This document shows positions 57,701 to 64,000 of a DNA stretch of 64,000 nucleotides, piece after piece; position 1 is the stretch's first letter; each line of letters opens with the position of its first letter. A program made the position numbers and the translations under genes. The stretch covers positions 9,973,785-10,037,784 of the forward strand of contig JABAKD010000009.1 of NCBI GenBank assembly GCA_012845835.1, written 5' to 3'. Origin of the DNA: Undaria pinnatifida (lineage: Eukaryota > Sar > Phaeophyceae > Laminariales > Alariaceae). A model generated the notes under the pieces. That model did not search any database, was not told the origin of the DNA, and saw nothing but the letters and a program-made list of their open reading frames with translations.

Positions 57701-59201
57701 TGCCCCCTTTAAGGGTTTATAGTTTCCATGCACATATTGAAGTTCCCCCCCCCCCCCGATCCCTCTTGTTCAAACGCCCCACCTAAAATCAACATCTATC
57801 TGCCAGCCTAGTAAACACTACCAACCAGCTGAATCTGATATCACCTCAGTATCTTTCTAGCCATCCATGCCGTAGCTCCAATTCATTTCCGCCCCCCCCT
57901 CCTTTTTCTGTTCTATTGTTTTTTTTCTCCCCACCCTTTTGTTCAAACGCCCCACCTACAATCGTAATCGGCCAGAGTAATAAACATTTCTACGCAATTG
58001 ATATCACGTCATTATCTTTCTAGACATCCATGACGTAGATTTTATTCATTTACCCCTGTTCCCCCCCCGCAACGCCCCCTCCTTCCCCACCACCCGTACG
58101 ATCGCCTGGACCTAGCACCACGCGTATAGCAAGCCCCTACATATATGCGCAATATACGCGCGATCGGAGTATCACACACAGCTTGCAAAGATGAGTTCCG
58201 ACAAAATCTTCGATCTCACAGCTGCTGAAGTGTATTTTTATTGTTATAATAACTAACTAACAAAATGTTTACTTTGAAACTCGAAGAATTACTCTCGCCA
58301 GCGTTGATCTTCGGGGACTTCCCTGCGCCACTCACTGGACAAGTGTCGAGGAATACGTTGCCGTGACCATTCACAATATTCTCCAGCGTGAAGCACCCTC
58401 GACAGTCGTAAATACGAAGTCGGTGAGAGTCAAGCTCACGACACACCCATGCTAGCTATATAGCACTATCCACTCGGCCACTCCATTTTAATTTCGAATA
58501 TCACTATTATTATGCTTCGCAGTTATTATTCTCGATCGTGTTTCGCGCTGGGAAAAATCATGAATAATAGTTATGATAGTGTGTTGCTAGACACTTGTCC
58601 AGTGGGGGGGGGGGGTCCCCTGAGATCAATTATATCGAGATTGGTGCCTGAGCTCCAAAGTAAACAGTTTGTTGCTTAAATAGCACCATCCACTAGATCA
58701 TTCAGTCATAGTGGCCTAAGTGGTCTACATTATTGGATAGTGCTGTATACCAGCTACCAGGTTGCTAATAAGATGTAATATCTACTGGGGCCTCGATTGC
58801 GGTGCGAGCCGAAACACGTTGTATCCAGTACATCAATCGCTAACGTACACGACGCCAGCTGGTATACAAGAAGCTGTGAGCACGAACTGGCTTAGGTAAT
58901 TCCGCTGGTACCCTCTGGTTCAATTCGTTGTCGGCTCGACTGAGAACCACAGTAAAAATACCGATAGAACAAGCAAACACCAACAAACTAAGCACTACTG
59001 ATCGGTCATTTTCCACCCCCCCCCAACCAATGCTTTGCGACGTCGCATGTCTCCATGTTCAGTTCCGGCGTATGGCTTGCACCATACCTATGATGTCCTT
59101 CATTGGGAATCTCGCGGGCGTCACGACCCAGGCAGCGTTCGTGGAATCTATGATCGTCGTGTTTGCTGGCGGCAAAACGGGTCTGAGCGCCGCCATCACA
59201 G
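42752..59201 (+). CDS. AzgA-like nucleobase permease, copy 3 (exons 1-6; 3' exons not found)
   Basis: Exons: 42752-42890, 54018-54174, 54494-54716, 54984-55310, 56063-56131, 59063-59201. Exons 2-6 have exactly the lengths of the other two copies and all six are open in phase. It is the most diverged paralogue, for example YAALFVEKEDLDED at the start of exon 2 and FTWEA at the end of exon 3. TM8 keeps LIDT (D277). TM10 has FVES (E333), the residue typical of AzgA proteins, where copies 1 and 2 have Gln. Intron 1 is 11.1 kb and hosts a complete copia element. Intron 4 begins with GC instead of GT (CTGCAG followed by GCGAGA). The donor after exon 6 is GTGGGT. No match to exons 7-9 is visible up to 64000. 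Either intron 6 exceeds 4.8 kb, or the gene has lost its 3' end and is a pseudogene. Confidence 0.7.
43335..43620 (-). repeat. SINE candidate, minus strand, second body copy
   Basis: Shares its body with 23785-24060 and has a B-box-like GGTTCGAATCTTTCC (minus strand, near 43545). It lies in intron 1 of permease copy 3. Confidence 0.45.
43640..43785 (+). repeat. Dispersed repeat with tRNA-like segment
   Basis: 43646-43715 (ACAAGGCTGAGTTTGTAAGC, then TTTTGCAAGTGGTCAAACGG and ATACCCCACTAATACC) recurs at 43930-44003 and at the right window edge, 63917-64000. It includes TGGTCAAACGG, similar to a Leu/Ser-tRNA A box, and GGGTTCGAGTCCCAC (43759-43773) is a perfect B box. There is no matching acceptor stem, so it is a tRNA-derived repeat rather than a tRNA gene. 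Confidence 0.5.
43930..44003 (+). repeat. Dispersed repeat, second copy
   Basis: Same phrases as 43646-43715 with small indels: ACAAGGCTGAGTTTGTAAGC and GGTCAAACGGACTAATACCC. Confidence 0.6.
44248..44262 (+). other. Short GC hairpin
   Basis: GCCGCC and GGCGGC pair around a TTC loop, in a GC-rich patch (44241-44270). Confidence 0.5.
44540..45202 (+). repeat. Tandem repeat split by the copia insertion, left part
   Basis: Recurrent phrases GTGTCGCTAGGCGACGG, CTGCAAGCTGCAGTACCCG and GACTTCGACCCGAACTC appear at irregular spacing. The same array continues at 51087-51480, so the retrotransposon landed inside it. Confidence 0.7.
45198..45202 (+). repeat. Target-site duplication, left (CGAAC)
   Basis: CGAAC directly precedes the left LTR and is repeated directly after the right LTR (51087-51091). 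Confidence 0.85.
45203..45734 (+). repeat. Left LTR of copia element (532 bp)
   Basis: Begins TGTTCGTGATAG and ends CCAACA, giving the TG...CA ends. It matches 50555-51086 except at 45235 (C here, T at 50587). A TATA-like GGGTATATACGAG lies near 45562, and CTAATATAATACC near 45695. Confidence 0.95.
45823..47343 (+). CDS. Copia gag-protease polyprotein
   Basis: 506 aa. Residues 1-180 are Gln/Gly/Ser-rich with a coiled-coil-like start (ERMDSLESRVSQMLDML). From about residue 186, VPKAPEFIGTDVSYPSW begins the copia gag core, where a W after F-x-G is typical. From about 374, WYADTSTSYHMT is the aspartic protease active-site segment, followed by a protease-like LKNVLYSPNLGYNLFS. The active-site triad reads D377-T-S rather than D-T/S-G. 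I see no CCHC zinc knuckle, which copia gag proteins usually carry, and the gag part is short. It ends at TGA in the overlap with the pol frame. It would form the virus-like particle and mature the polyprotein; whether the protease is active is doubtful. Confidence 0.85.
   Translation: MAEQEGGDPAANQQGDPQGFGERMDSLESRVSQMLDMLSNQQQMLQTVVETHQRENVESSSSRAAPRGIELESGVHQSGAAGRTAGSTGGDTLGFGVSDMRVGSRGVVDPGLNPRVSDENHSFVPAVNFGSVDGTVGGALGSQSSVPPTTSASEWWGKVASGNTLIPVADSSSGESLGGGLFKKVPKAPEFIGTDVSYPSWSQNFLLKARHYNLSEPFTCDIDIKIADVNFDLTPWVEKGYSVGVLRQHEIAWWFLFDCLKKDSDCKARIIPHPSQTGKPETDENESGEQCAIPDSDLVCRNGSYRMSDDCQKVLLAACRKEVVLKACDDLSRMWYDVSGLKCLTTSRDDLIMSAVSNDMILKAVNKARYVEDWYADTSTSYHMTDSLSCMRDLKPCHRSVNGIGGVSCEVAYSETLDLVFVTADSEFSVELKNVLYSPNLGYNLFSPSAEFDGESWNGLGGPNGVMTAFNGQVTFQNFDGMLIASAYRLGEASVGTVLDSRQPQA
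47294..47340 (+). other. gag-PR / IN-RT frame overlap (+1)
   Basis: The pol frame is open from 47294, just after a TAG at 47291. The gag-protease frame stays open to its TGA at 47341. Joint expression therefore needs a +1 shift somewhere in these 47 bases, or initiation at 47306. I see no exact copy of the Ty1 slip site CTTAGGC; CCTAGGA lies just upstream, at 47289-47295. Confidence 0.6.
47306..50479 (+). CDS. Copia pol: integrase, reverse transcriptase, RNase H
   Basis: 1057 aa. Integrase zinc module: H22/H27 and C51-x2-C54 (CSGC). Integrase catalytic triad D82, D146 and E182, with 35 residues between the last two (RSDNGGEF and QYNGVAERG). An acidic Pro/Ser/Gly-rich linker spans about 310-520. 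Reverse transcriptase from about 590 (ARWVFKWKADETG, RLVAKGFKQKYGVDY, WDIEQAFVQ) with catalytic HVDDIMYA (D743, D744). RNase H from about 905 with YVDADFA (D907), SEAEYLA, EDNEGAIAL and SKHIDVRHHF. All key residues are present and the frame is uninterrupted. It begins outside the gag-protease frame and is probably reached by frameshifting. Confidence 0.93.
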   Translation: MVRCWTPANPKHETTMDINDFHNMYAHSHEGLLRTTAKRLGTKLVGDMHACSGCSMSKAIRKGIVRETKTRSDKKLGRVFVDLGGRKDIASVGGKHYPMIVKDDFTRRAWLYFLKNKSDAGSAFRSFLASVRADGVPSLVEIVRSDNGGEFFGGEFASVCNELLIKQEFIPAYSPQYNGVAERGLGLIEEAAMAARIQAKVLFGHVQLPKTDKLWSEAMHWACEAMNHTACSANPGSKSPYEMWYGEPRPARPYPFLKPAYCRWQRPSKLLPKGESCFHVGPSRDHPRDCHRVLTRAGTIQETRDVTWEVLPSQLPPLQPSLPIEVAEEGGEDSDDDVETEIWPLVGRGVAHTLLKRDAVPSGAGVEEVESVGAGSIGPSFSVPSSPAEPSAPVNISSGSVAPSVSSPVNDGEGQGGQESGEVEMGDLGGDDEAESMGQEGHDDEESIGSGGLVEAEASPPAARRPRHVAELADFNTSARENDEVREGRTGAQTRAVNQQSLPGLMATLGPIFATEVVYSLLSEQRAGDETELPKELVQDVESEPGSYQEAQRSKYAKIWEGARSAEIEGLIRAGTFTLAVKVPIGCNVIDARWVFKWKADETGKIVKAKARLVAKGFKQKYGVDYLETFSPTANAASLRLLIVLACLYNLELLHWDIEQAFVQSELDHEVFMKLPPGCGSMSGKVVRLNKSLYGLKQASRTFYKRLGSELKRIGFEQSMSDPCVLRFMMGDEVLGMVAIHVDDIMYAESKSLAKVVVAALGDSLPTKDLGEVKFFLGCEYIRDREAGTIEISQESYIRSVLERFNICRTSSIPASLANDNRSVMEDEGAGDVPFREVVGSLMWIASQTRPDIANAVRAVARHSDEPKRSHWKAAQKILNYLLETAHLTLKFKQDSSVDAGTLVYVDADFASRATDRRSVSGAMVFVAAMLVVWISRTQKCVSQSTSEAEYLAMGGGVNEALFVNGMLQFLRPSAKPRKIDVLEDNEGAIALAENPLSSSRSKHIDVRHHFLRNLTEEGVIEVTHVPSEKQHADILTKALPRDLFEVHRDFALGIKK
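50547..50554 (+). promoter_or_regulatory. Polypurine tract
   Basis: AGGGAGGG immediately before the right LTR, the expected primer for plus-strand DNA synthesis. Confidence 0.8.
50555..51086 (+). repeat. Right LTR of copia element (532 bp)
   Basis: Same length and ends as the left LTR with one substitution (50587), then followed by the CGAAC target duplication. Confidence 0.95.
51087..51600 (+). repeat. Tandem repeat split by the copia insertion, right part
   Basis: Continues the GTGTCGCTAGGCGACGG / GACTTCGACCCGAACTC array of 44540-45202. It also contains a duplicated ACAAAAATGCAGG(T/C)ACATGTC...CACCCCACCATCACAGCA segment (about 51108-51200 and 51452-51545). Confidence 0.7.
51991..52320 (+). 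repeat. tRNA-like SINE candidate with inverted arms
   Basis: GTTGGTTATATAAAACTACC (from 51991) is inverted at about 52041-52068. TAGCTCAGTGGG (52037-52048) is a perfect A box. Downstream, GACTCTCACCGACTTCGTA (from about 52094) and AAGAC, then TTTCCTCTAT, continue a body shared in part with the minus-strand copy at 58300-58480. The 81-codon frame starting at 52074 is repeat-derived. Confidence 0.45.
52912..53425. repeat. GGAAGCTTCC palindrome array 3 (intron 1 of permease copy 3)
   Basis: Same degenerate palindromic words as 8850-9165 and 38368-39530, followed at 53440-53535 by units carrying CAGCGA(C/T)CTA as behind array 1. It lies about 0.6 kb before exon 2. Confidence 0.75.
57377..58260. 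repeat. Poly-C dispersed repeat, copy 2, in ~250-bp tandem units
   Basis: Units starting at about 57377 and 57626, plus a partial third, share CTTCTAGAATAATAAACAAT, CAACCGTCAGATTTG, GCACATATTGAAG, a C-run and GATCCCTCTTGTTCAAACGC. The right end, GCGCGATCGGAGTATCACAC to AATCTTCGATCTCACAGC, matches the end of 18290-18850. It lies in intron 5 of permease copy 3 and explains why that intron (2.9 kb) is larger than in the other copies. Confidence 0.7.
58300..58485 (-). repeat. tRNA-like SINE candidate, minus strand
   Basis: On the minus strand TGGCCGAGTGG (58470-58480) is a perfect Leu/Ser-type A box, followed by GAGCTTGACTCTCACCGACT, a degenerate B box plus the phrase shared with 52094. The 76-codon minus frame here comes from the repeat. 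Confidence 0.5.
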
Positions 59202-59669
59202 GTGGGTCGAAATGGAAATGCTGACCAATTGTTCTGAACTACTGCTACTGCTGCATGTAGGCAAACATAAACAACGAAATATGAACTAATCGAACGGATG
59301 ACTTCACGATTGTAATTATTTCTTTTTATTTATGTCCAATAATGTGCAGGGTGAGCTTTAACGTCGACCACTCATACTTGTAAATATTCCCAGAAAGAGC
59401 ACCAAGAGAAATGCTTTTTGCTCCGCATTGATTTCGACCCCAGTACCAGGTGGAGCTGCCAGCTTAATTGAGCTCGAACTTGGCCACGCTCCCCCCGTTT
59501 TTTGTTTCTTATGGGGAACAGGCTTCGATTCGTTTTCGTATCTCCTCTTACAGCGAGAGTCTGTTGAGCTCGAGGAGGATACGCGAGTACTTGAAAATTG
59601 TGCACTGGATATCCTCGACTTTATTGTCAATTCGTCCGATCAAACTCCAACCCTGCGACATCCGGTCAA

Positions 59670-59905
59670 AGATACGTTTATTTGATACATTTCGAGTTGC
59701 TTGATTGCTGTCATATCTGCGACTTCGGAGGGAGAGCCCTCCCGAGAGACGAGGCGACCGACCTCATCCTTAGCGGTACTCAACTGATATATATATATAT
59801 ATATACTTATTAATTCGATGCGTCCTTCGTTGGCCACTAGCAAGGTCGCAACCGAAAATCCACGTAGTGTACGACGACTGAGTTCCTCTGCGCACGATGC
59901 CGCGG
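59670..59905 (+). repeat. Direct repeat pair, copy 1
   Basis: Shares TTGATTGCTGTCAT, TCG-TGC(A/G)T-CTT-GTTGGCCA, CCACGTAGT(G/A)TACGAC and ACGATGCCG in order with 60300-60530. It contains an AT-dinucleotide microsatellite (59789-59805). Confidence 0.5.
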
Positions 59906-60299
59906 GAACTCGCTAATAAAAATACGCAGTAGTATCTAATGCACAAACAAACTATTAATAATAATATCACAAATTGAACGCAATGTGTTAGATCCCGTTC
60001 CCGTCATCTTTGAATGGACAAGGATGGGTGGGTTGGTGGGAGAAATAACACGGTTTTGGGGGGGGGTTTGCTTGGGCGCTGCCAGCTACTGTCTCTCATT
60101 GCTTTAATCGCGCGGCTAACTCGGCACCATCCCTCGCCCTTCGACGTGGAGCGCACACGTCTTCAAGCAGTGACCATCACTACTGATGTAGTCTTGTACC
60201 ACAAGGTCATGGAACAACAACCCCAAATATCTCGTGTGCAAATAAACTACGGGTTACTCCGTTTCCGGTTGCCTATGCGGTGCAACCTTCCAACCTTCA

Positions 60300-60530
60300 C
60301 CTCCAATGATATACTTCAAATTTACTTGATTGCTGTCATGTCTAAGATTTCAAGGGGAAAACCCGCTGGAGGGATCAGTCGACCGCAACCATCCTCTGCA
60401 ATACCCAAGTGATATCTACTCGTAAATCCGATGCATTCCTTTGCTGGCCAATAGGCAGGCCCCAACTGAAATCCCACGTAGTATACGACAACTGAGTCCC
60501 CGAAGACACGATGCCGTGGGATTTCCTCCT
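60300..60530 (+). repeat. Direct repeat pair, copy 2
   Basis: Diverged partner of 59670-59905: TTGATTGCTGTCATGTCTAA, a TGCTGGCCAATAGGCA phrase, CCCACGTAGTATACGACAAC and ACACGATGCCGTGGG. Confidence 0.5.
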
Positions 60531-60659
60531 CGGGATTTGTCCCTGATGATCTTGGCCTGACTGTCTCTAGTTGTTGCCTGTTCCGATAGTCTGTGAGATA
60601 CCCATCCCACGTCCTCTATCTACGCGAATTTTTTACCTCATGGTATTCGTCTGAACGGG

Positions 60660-61130
60660 TCATCCATGCGGTACTCCAATTCATTTGTATGGTCTTCAAG
60701 TTCAAAGTAACCTTTCCCCCTGTCCCCTCCTTCCCCGCCACCCCCACCACCGCCTATGCCTAGAGAACCACGCGTGCAGTAAGGTCCTACACAACATTGC
60801 GACCAAAAACTCCCCCATCCCCCGCCCCCCCGTCCTCTTTTTCACCCCCCCGCCCCCCCCGCCCCCCCTCCCCCCTAAGAAACCCCACTCTCTTCATCGG
60901 TTATACGACTTACTTACAGGATATACATGATAAACTGATACATTCCTTCCATAATCGTCATGTTCTACATTTCGTCCTCCTCAAAAACTTTTTTTTTTTT
61001 TCAAATAGAGTCCGTGCACAGATCGATTGACTCTTTACTCCATCCTGTTGACCCCCTGGTACAAGCTGCTGCATGTAGTTCTAAGGGGAGTCGCCGACCA
61101 ATACGCTTACAACGGTTTTGGCGACTGACG
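60660..61130. repeat. Poly-C dispersed repeat, copy 3
   Basis: Contains C-rich runs (60720-60900), GGATATACATGATAAACTGA (from 60919), CATCCTGTTGACCC and GGGGAGTCGCCGACC, in the order of 18297-18720. A pyrimidine-rich ordinary spacer is less likely, because several unique phrases match. Confidence 0.6.
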
Positions 61131-61841
61131 CCGCCCGCTCAATGAAGGGAGCCCAAGACCTTGATTCAAGCCGTCAGCGAGTGGCATATAAAAAACGCAG
61201 TGAATTGGGCAAAGGATAAACTTCAGCATTGATTGTTACTTGATTGTCGGCCTTTTTTGAAGTAACCGAAAGGACATATTAATAGTGTACCCAACATTGA
61301 TTAGTGGCATGTCTAGAGTACGAACCCAAAATGAAACACCAAAACAGAAAACCGACCCCAGAAAGGGTAGCGTGCGAGAAAATAACACACAATACCTAGC
61401 ATGCCACCCCACCGCAAGCTATCAGAAACCAACACTGCCGTACATGACCAGTGCACAGCCACCGCGCCTAAGAGCCGAACGATGTGCAACACACTGTCGT
61501 AGTTATTGTTTTCAAAATATCTACGAGATGATATTCCACCAATTACTCGGATCATAAAGCCACCGTTCGAACGCTCCCCCAAAACTCGCCTCGAAAGGAA
61601 ACCCTACCAAGGAGGACCGAAAGCACACCACCCGATAACAAAGAAAAGCACGGTAACCACCCGTCTACCGCAAAGCACCCAGTCCCACAATAAGCAAACA
61701 AACACCGCACGCAGTGTTGAAATATACAATAGCTGTCGCTGAAACGAGCGACAGCTGATAGATGTAACTGTCGTCAGACGTGTGCGTCCACGGGCCAATG
61801 GAGCCGATGTGACGTTTGTTGTATTGCAATTGATGTGGTCA

Positions 61842-62490
61842 TTAGTTGGCCGCGGCGGCGTTGAAGACGCCCATGCCTGTGTACCTACCCCGCGTGCTTT
61901 GTGCTGAGTCCACCAGCCTAACAACCTCTTCCCGCAACCTAGCCTTCATGGTGTCGGAGTTTCCAAGCTTGCCTATCCCGTCGAAACTCATTGGCTTTAC
62001 CATGACGTCTGCGAGTCTTTTAGCCCTACTGAGACAGACGAAAGTAAGCCCCGTGCAGGCCTCCTTCGGCCCCAAGTCTATGACGGCCTTCTCTAACGTC
62101 TGCCCCTGTGATTTGTGCAAAGTGATGGCCCAGCAGAGCCTCAACGGCAGTTGCGTCCTGACCTGCCTTCCCCCGTCCTGCCAAGTAGTGTCTACGGGAG
62201 AAATCGGCACACACCCTCTATATCTCTCCTCAGACGACCATTCCCCCCCTGAGTACCCTCTAACTTGACGACAACGTAAAGGGGGAAATTCGGCGGGGGG
62301 GCGTCGTCTGCAAACACCAACTCGACGACTTGGCCTCGAATGCCGTTCACGAGTCCAACTTGTTGGTACAGGTTCTTCGTGAGCATGACCTTAGCTCCCT
62401 TAGCTAGGTAGAGGTCCCTCTCAAGCCCATCCGCCGTGTCTGCTGTCGCCCTTCTGGCGTTGGCGCACGGACCGAGTTTGGGTCAATCGC
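61842..62490 (-). pseudogene. C-terminal remnant of a PIF1-like helicase
   Basis: The minus strand reads ADGLERDLYLAKGAKVMLTK and NLYQQVGLVNGIRGQVVEL, then in another frame VPISPVD, QLPLRLCWAITLHKSQGQTL, VIDLGPKEACTGLTFVCLSR. These are the late helicase motifs of PIF1 proteins, with LTKN, GLVNG, HKSQG and TFVxLSR in the right order. The frame changes in a run of seven C (62243-62249). The N-terminal ATP-binding half is missing: an in-frame stop lies just upstream, near 62490. PIF1-type helicases are often carried by Helitrons and other mobile elements, but no Rep domain is visible here. Confidence 0.75.
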
Positions 62491-62739
62491 CCCCAACGGA
62501 CGTATCTCCATGATGACCTACTCTCACCACGAGACAGTAGCAGTAGATACACTCAGCGGACACACCCCTAGCGGGCACACACTCTCCATGCCCGCTCTCC
62601 GCTGGCCACTGTTGTCGCCCGCTGCGCCCGTTGTCTGTGTGCTGCCCGCTGTGTGAGCGCTGTGTGCCGGCTGTGTGTGTGCTGCTGTTTTTGCCCGTGT
62701 GGTCGGCTGTGTGTTGCTCGGTAGTGGTCTGCTCGAATG

Positions 62740-63210
62740 TGTTTTGTTCCTCCGTGGTGGTCTGCCTACACCTGCAGTCTAAATTCCAATGACCCCACAC
62801 TAAAATCCAGTTAAGTCGAAGACACGCACGTGCACAATATTTTTTTTTCATGGGAGCCTATATTGCGAGGCCCAGGTGTAGACTAGAAACTCGCTTCGCA
62901 CGTGCAAACTGTTTTGTGTGTTTTGTTGCTGCGTGGTGGTCTGCCTACACCTGCAGTCTGAAATCAAATGATCCTACACTGAAATCAAGTTTAGTCGAAC
63001 ACACGCACGTGCACACTATTTTTTTTCATGAGAACCTATATTGCGAGGCCCAGGTGTTGATTAGAAACTTGCTTCGCTCGAATGTGTTTTGTTGCTCCGT
63101 GGTGCTCTGCCTACACCTGCAGTCTGAAATCAAATGATCCTACACTAAAATCAAGTTTAGTCGAAGACACGCACGTGCACACTATTTTTTTTCATGGGAG
63201 CCTATATTGG
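62740..63210. repeat. ~170-bp tandem repeat, left block
   Basis: Units beginning TGTTTTGTTGCTCCGTGG-like at about 62740, 62918 and 63085 share TGCCTACACCTGCAG, ATCAAGTTTAGTCGAAGACA, CACGCACGTGCACACTATTT, then CATGGGAGCCTATATTGCGA and GAAACTCGCTTCGC. The array resumes at 63660 after the LINE remnant. Confidence 0.75.
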
Positions 63211-63545
63211 TGAACCCGTCGTAGCCTGTCATAGTCAGGCTTCTTCGGGCTCCACGTCATGCAACCGTACAGCAGTGTCTCGACCACCTCAGCTTTCAGC
63301 AACCGCACCTTCAACCGTAAACGCACACCCGGGCGATCATAGATTTCCATCTTGTACCGCTGGAAGCACGCCCAGGCCCTCTGAAGACGCCGCGTTATTT
63401 CAGTGCTAAGGTTTATGTCTGCGGTGATAGCCCCGCCCAAGTATACAAACTGGATTGTTTGTTTGTAAACCTGGCCGGCTGCATTGATCGTGAAGGACAG
63501 CTTCCCCCCGCTTTTGGTTTCCAGGCACATTATCTCTACCACCTT
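63192..63545 (-). pseudogene. LINE reverse transcriptase C-terminal fragment
   Basis: The minus strand reads VEIMCLETKSGGKLSF, then FVYLGGAITADINLSTEI and VVETLLYGCMTWSP. This is the thumb/connection region of a non-LTR reverse transcriptase, as usually annotated in LINE ORF2. It is truncated on both sides and flanked by the ~170-bp repeat. It covers a region partly equivalent to the older remnant at 25928-26485. Confidence 0.75.
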
Positions 63546-63659
63546 GGGTTGTGTGTGTGTTTTTCCCTGGGGGTATTCCTCAGCTCCAGAGTGACTGGAG
63601 CCTGTCCTGTGACCACAGACTTGATTATGCGAGTTAATGTGAGAACAACAACAACAACA

Positions 63660-63915
63660 ACAATTGCGAGGCCCAGGTGTAGATTTGAAACTCGCTTCGC
63701 ACGTGCAAACTGTTTTGTGTGTTTTGTTGCTCCGTGGTGGTCTGCCTACACCTGCAGCCTAAAATCAAATGATCCTACACTAAAATCAAGTTTAGTCAAA
63801 GACACGCACGTGCACACTATTTTTTTTTTATGGGGGCCTATATTGCGAGGCCCAGGTTGGTGTAGATTAGAAACTTGCTTCGCTCGAATGTGTTTTGTTG
63901 CTGCGTGGTGGTCTG
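63660..63915. repeat. ~170-bp tandem repeat, right block
   Basis: Same unit as 62740-63210: TTGCGAGGCCCAGGTGTAGA, CTCGCTTCGCACGTGCAAAC, then GTGGTGGTCTGCCTACACC. A short (CAA)n run (63648-63658) lies at its left edge. Confidence 0.7.
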
Positions 63916-63916
63916 T

Positions 63917-64000
63917 GTTAAAAGGCTTAGTTTGGGTAAGCTACCGGTTAACCAGTTGCAAGTGGTCAAACGGACTAATACCCCACTAATACCTTAACAA
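63917..64000 (+). repeat. Dispersed repeat, third copy (cut by window edge)
   Basis: AAAAGGCTTAGTTTGGGTAA and TTGCAAGTGGTCAAACGGAC, ending ACCCCACTAATACCTTAACA, matches 43646-43720. Confidence 0.65.

Overview
The window is eukaryotic nuclear DNA. It has split genes with short exons and GT-AG introns of roughly 0.25 to 3 kb, no operons, abundant minisatellites, a full-length Ty1/copia LTR retrotransposon, LINE and PIF1-helicase remnants, tRNA-like SINE candidates and a short TTAGGG-type telomeric tract. My best guess is a stramenopile alga, possibly of brown-algal type. That guess rests on gene style and repeat content only, not on a diagnostic marker.

The backbone is a head-to-tail, plus-strand triplication of one gene at roughly 17-18 kb spacing (first ATGs at 7814, 24694 and 42752). 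I rebuilt the genes exon by exon from conserved protein blocks and splice sites. Copies 1 (7814-16839, 677 aa) and 2 (24694-33881, 665 aa) each have nine exons. Exons 2-8 have identical lengths in both (157, 223, 327, 69, 139, 97 and 59 nt), and all phases close into one open frame. Copy 3 (42752-59201) has exons 1-6 at the same lengths, but exons 7-9 are not in the window. The protein matches the AzgA-like branch of the NCS2 nucleobase permeases: TM3 NLP...AP, TM8 L-I-D-T, TM10 F-V-Q/E-S...GGKTGLS and the final IPFSFDF block. It is divergent and carries a hydrophilic insertion of about 215 residues before the last hydrophobic helix.

Layout: 1-4100 degenerate ~60-bp minisatellite with a higher-order duplication; 4100-7400 no recognised gene, with a perfect 67-bp direct repeat and a hairpin; 7400-17300 permease copy 1 with flanks; 17300-24200 spacer with poly-C repeats, a degraded minus-strand reading frame, an Ala-rich low-complexity block and a SINE-like element; 24300-34400 permease copy 2, whose first intron holds a dead LINE; 34400-42400 spacer with tandem repeats, the largest GGAAGCTTCC array, telomere-like repeats and a Gln/Ala-rich block; 42470-59201 permease copy 3, whose 11.1-kb first intron contains an intact copia element (45203-51086, 5-bp target duplication, LTRs differing at one base); 59200-64000 repeats, a PIF1-like helicase remnant and a LINE remnant inside a ~170-bp tandem repeat.

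The only clear cellular function is membrane transport, probably of purines or related bases, by the permease family. The other coding sequences belong to mobile elements. Many short reading frames lie in repeats and are not genes.
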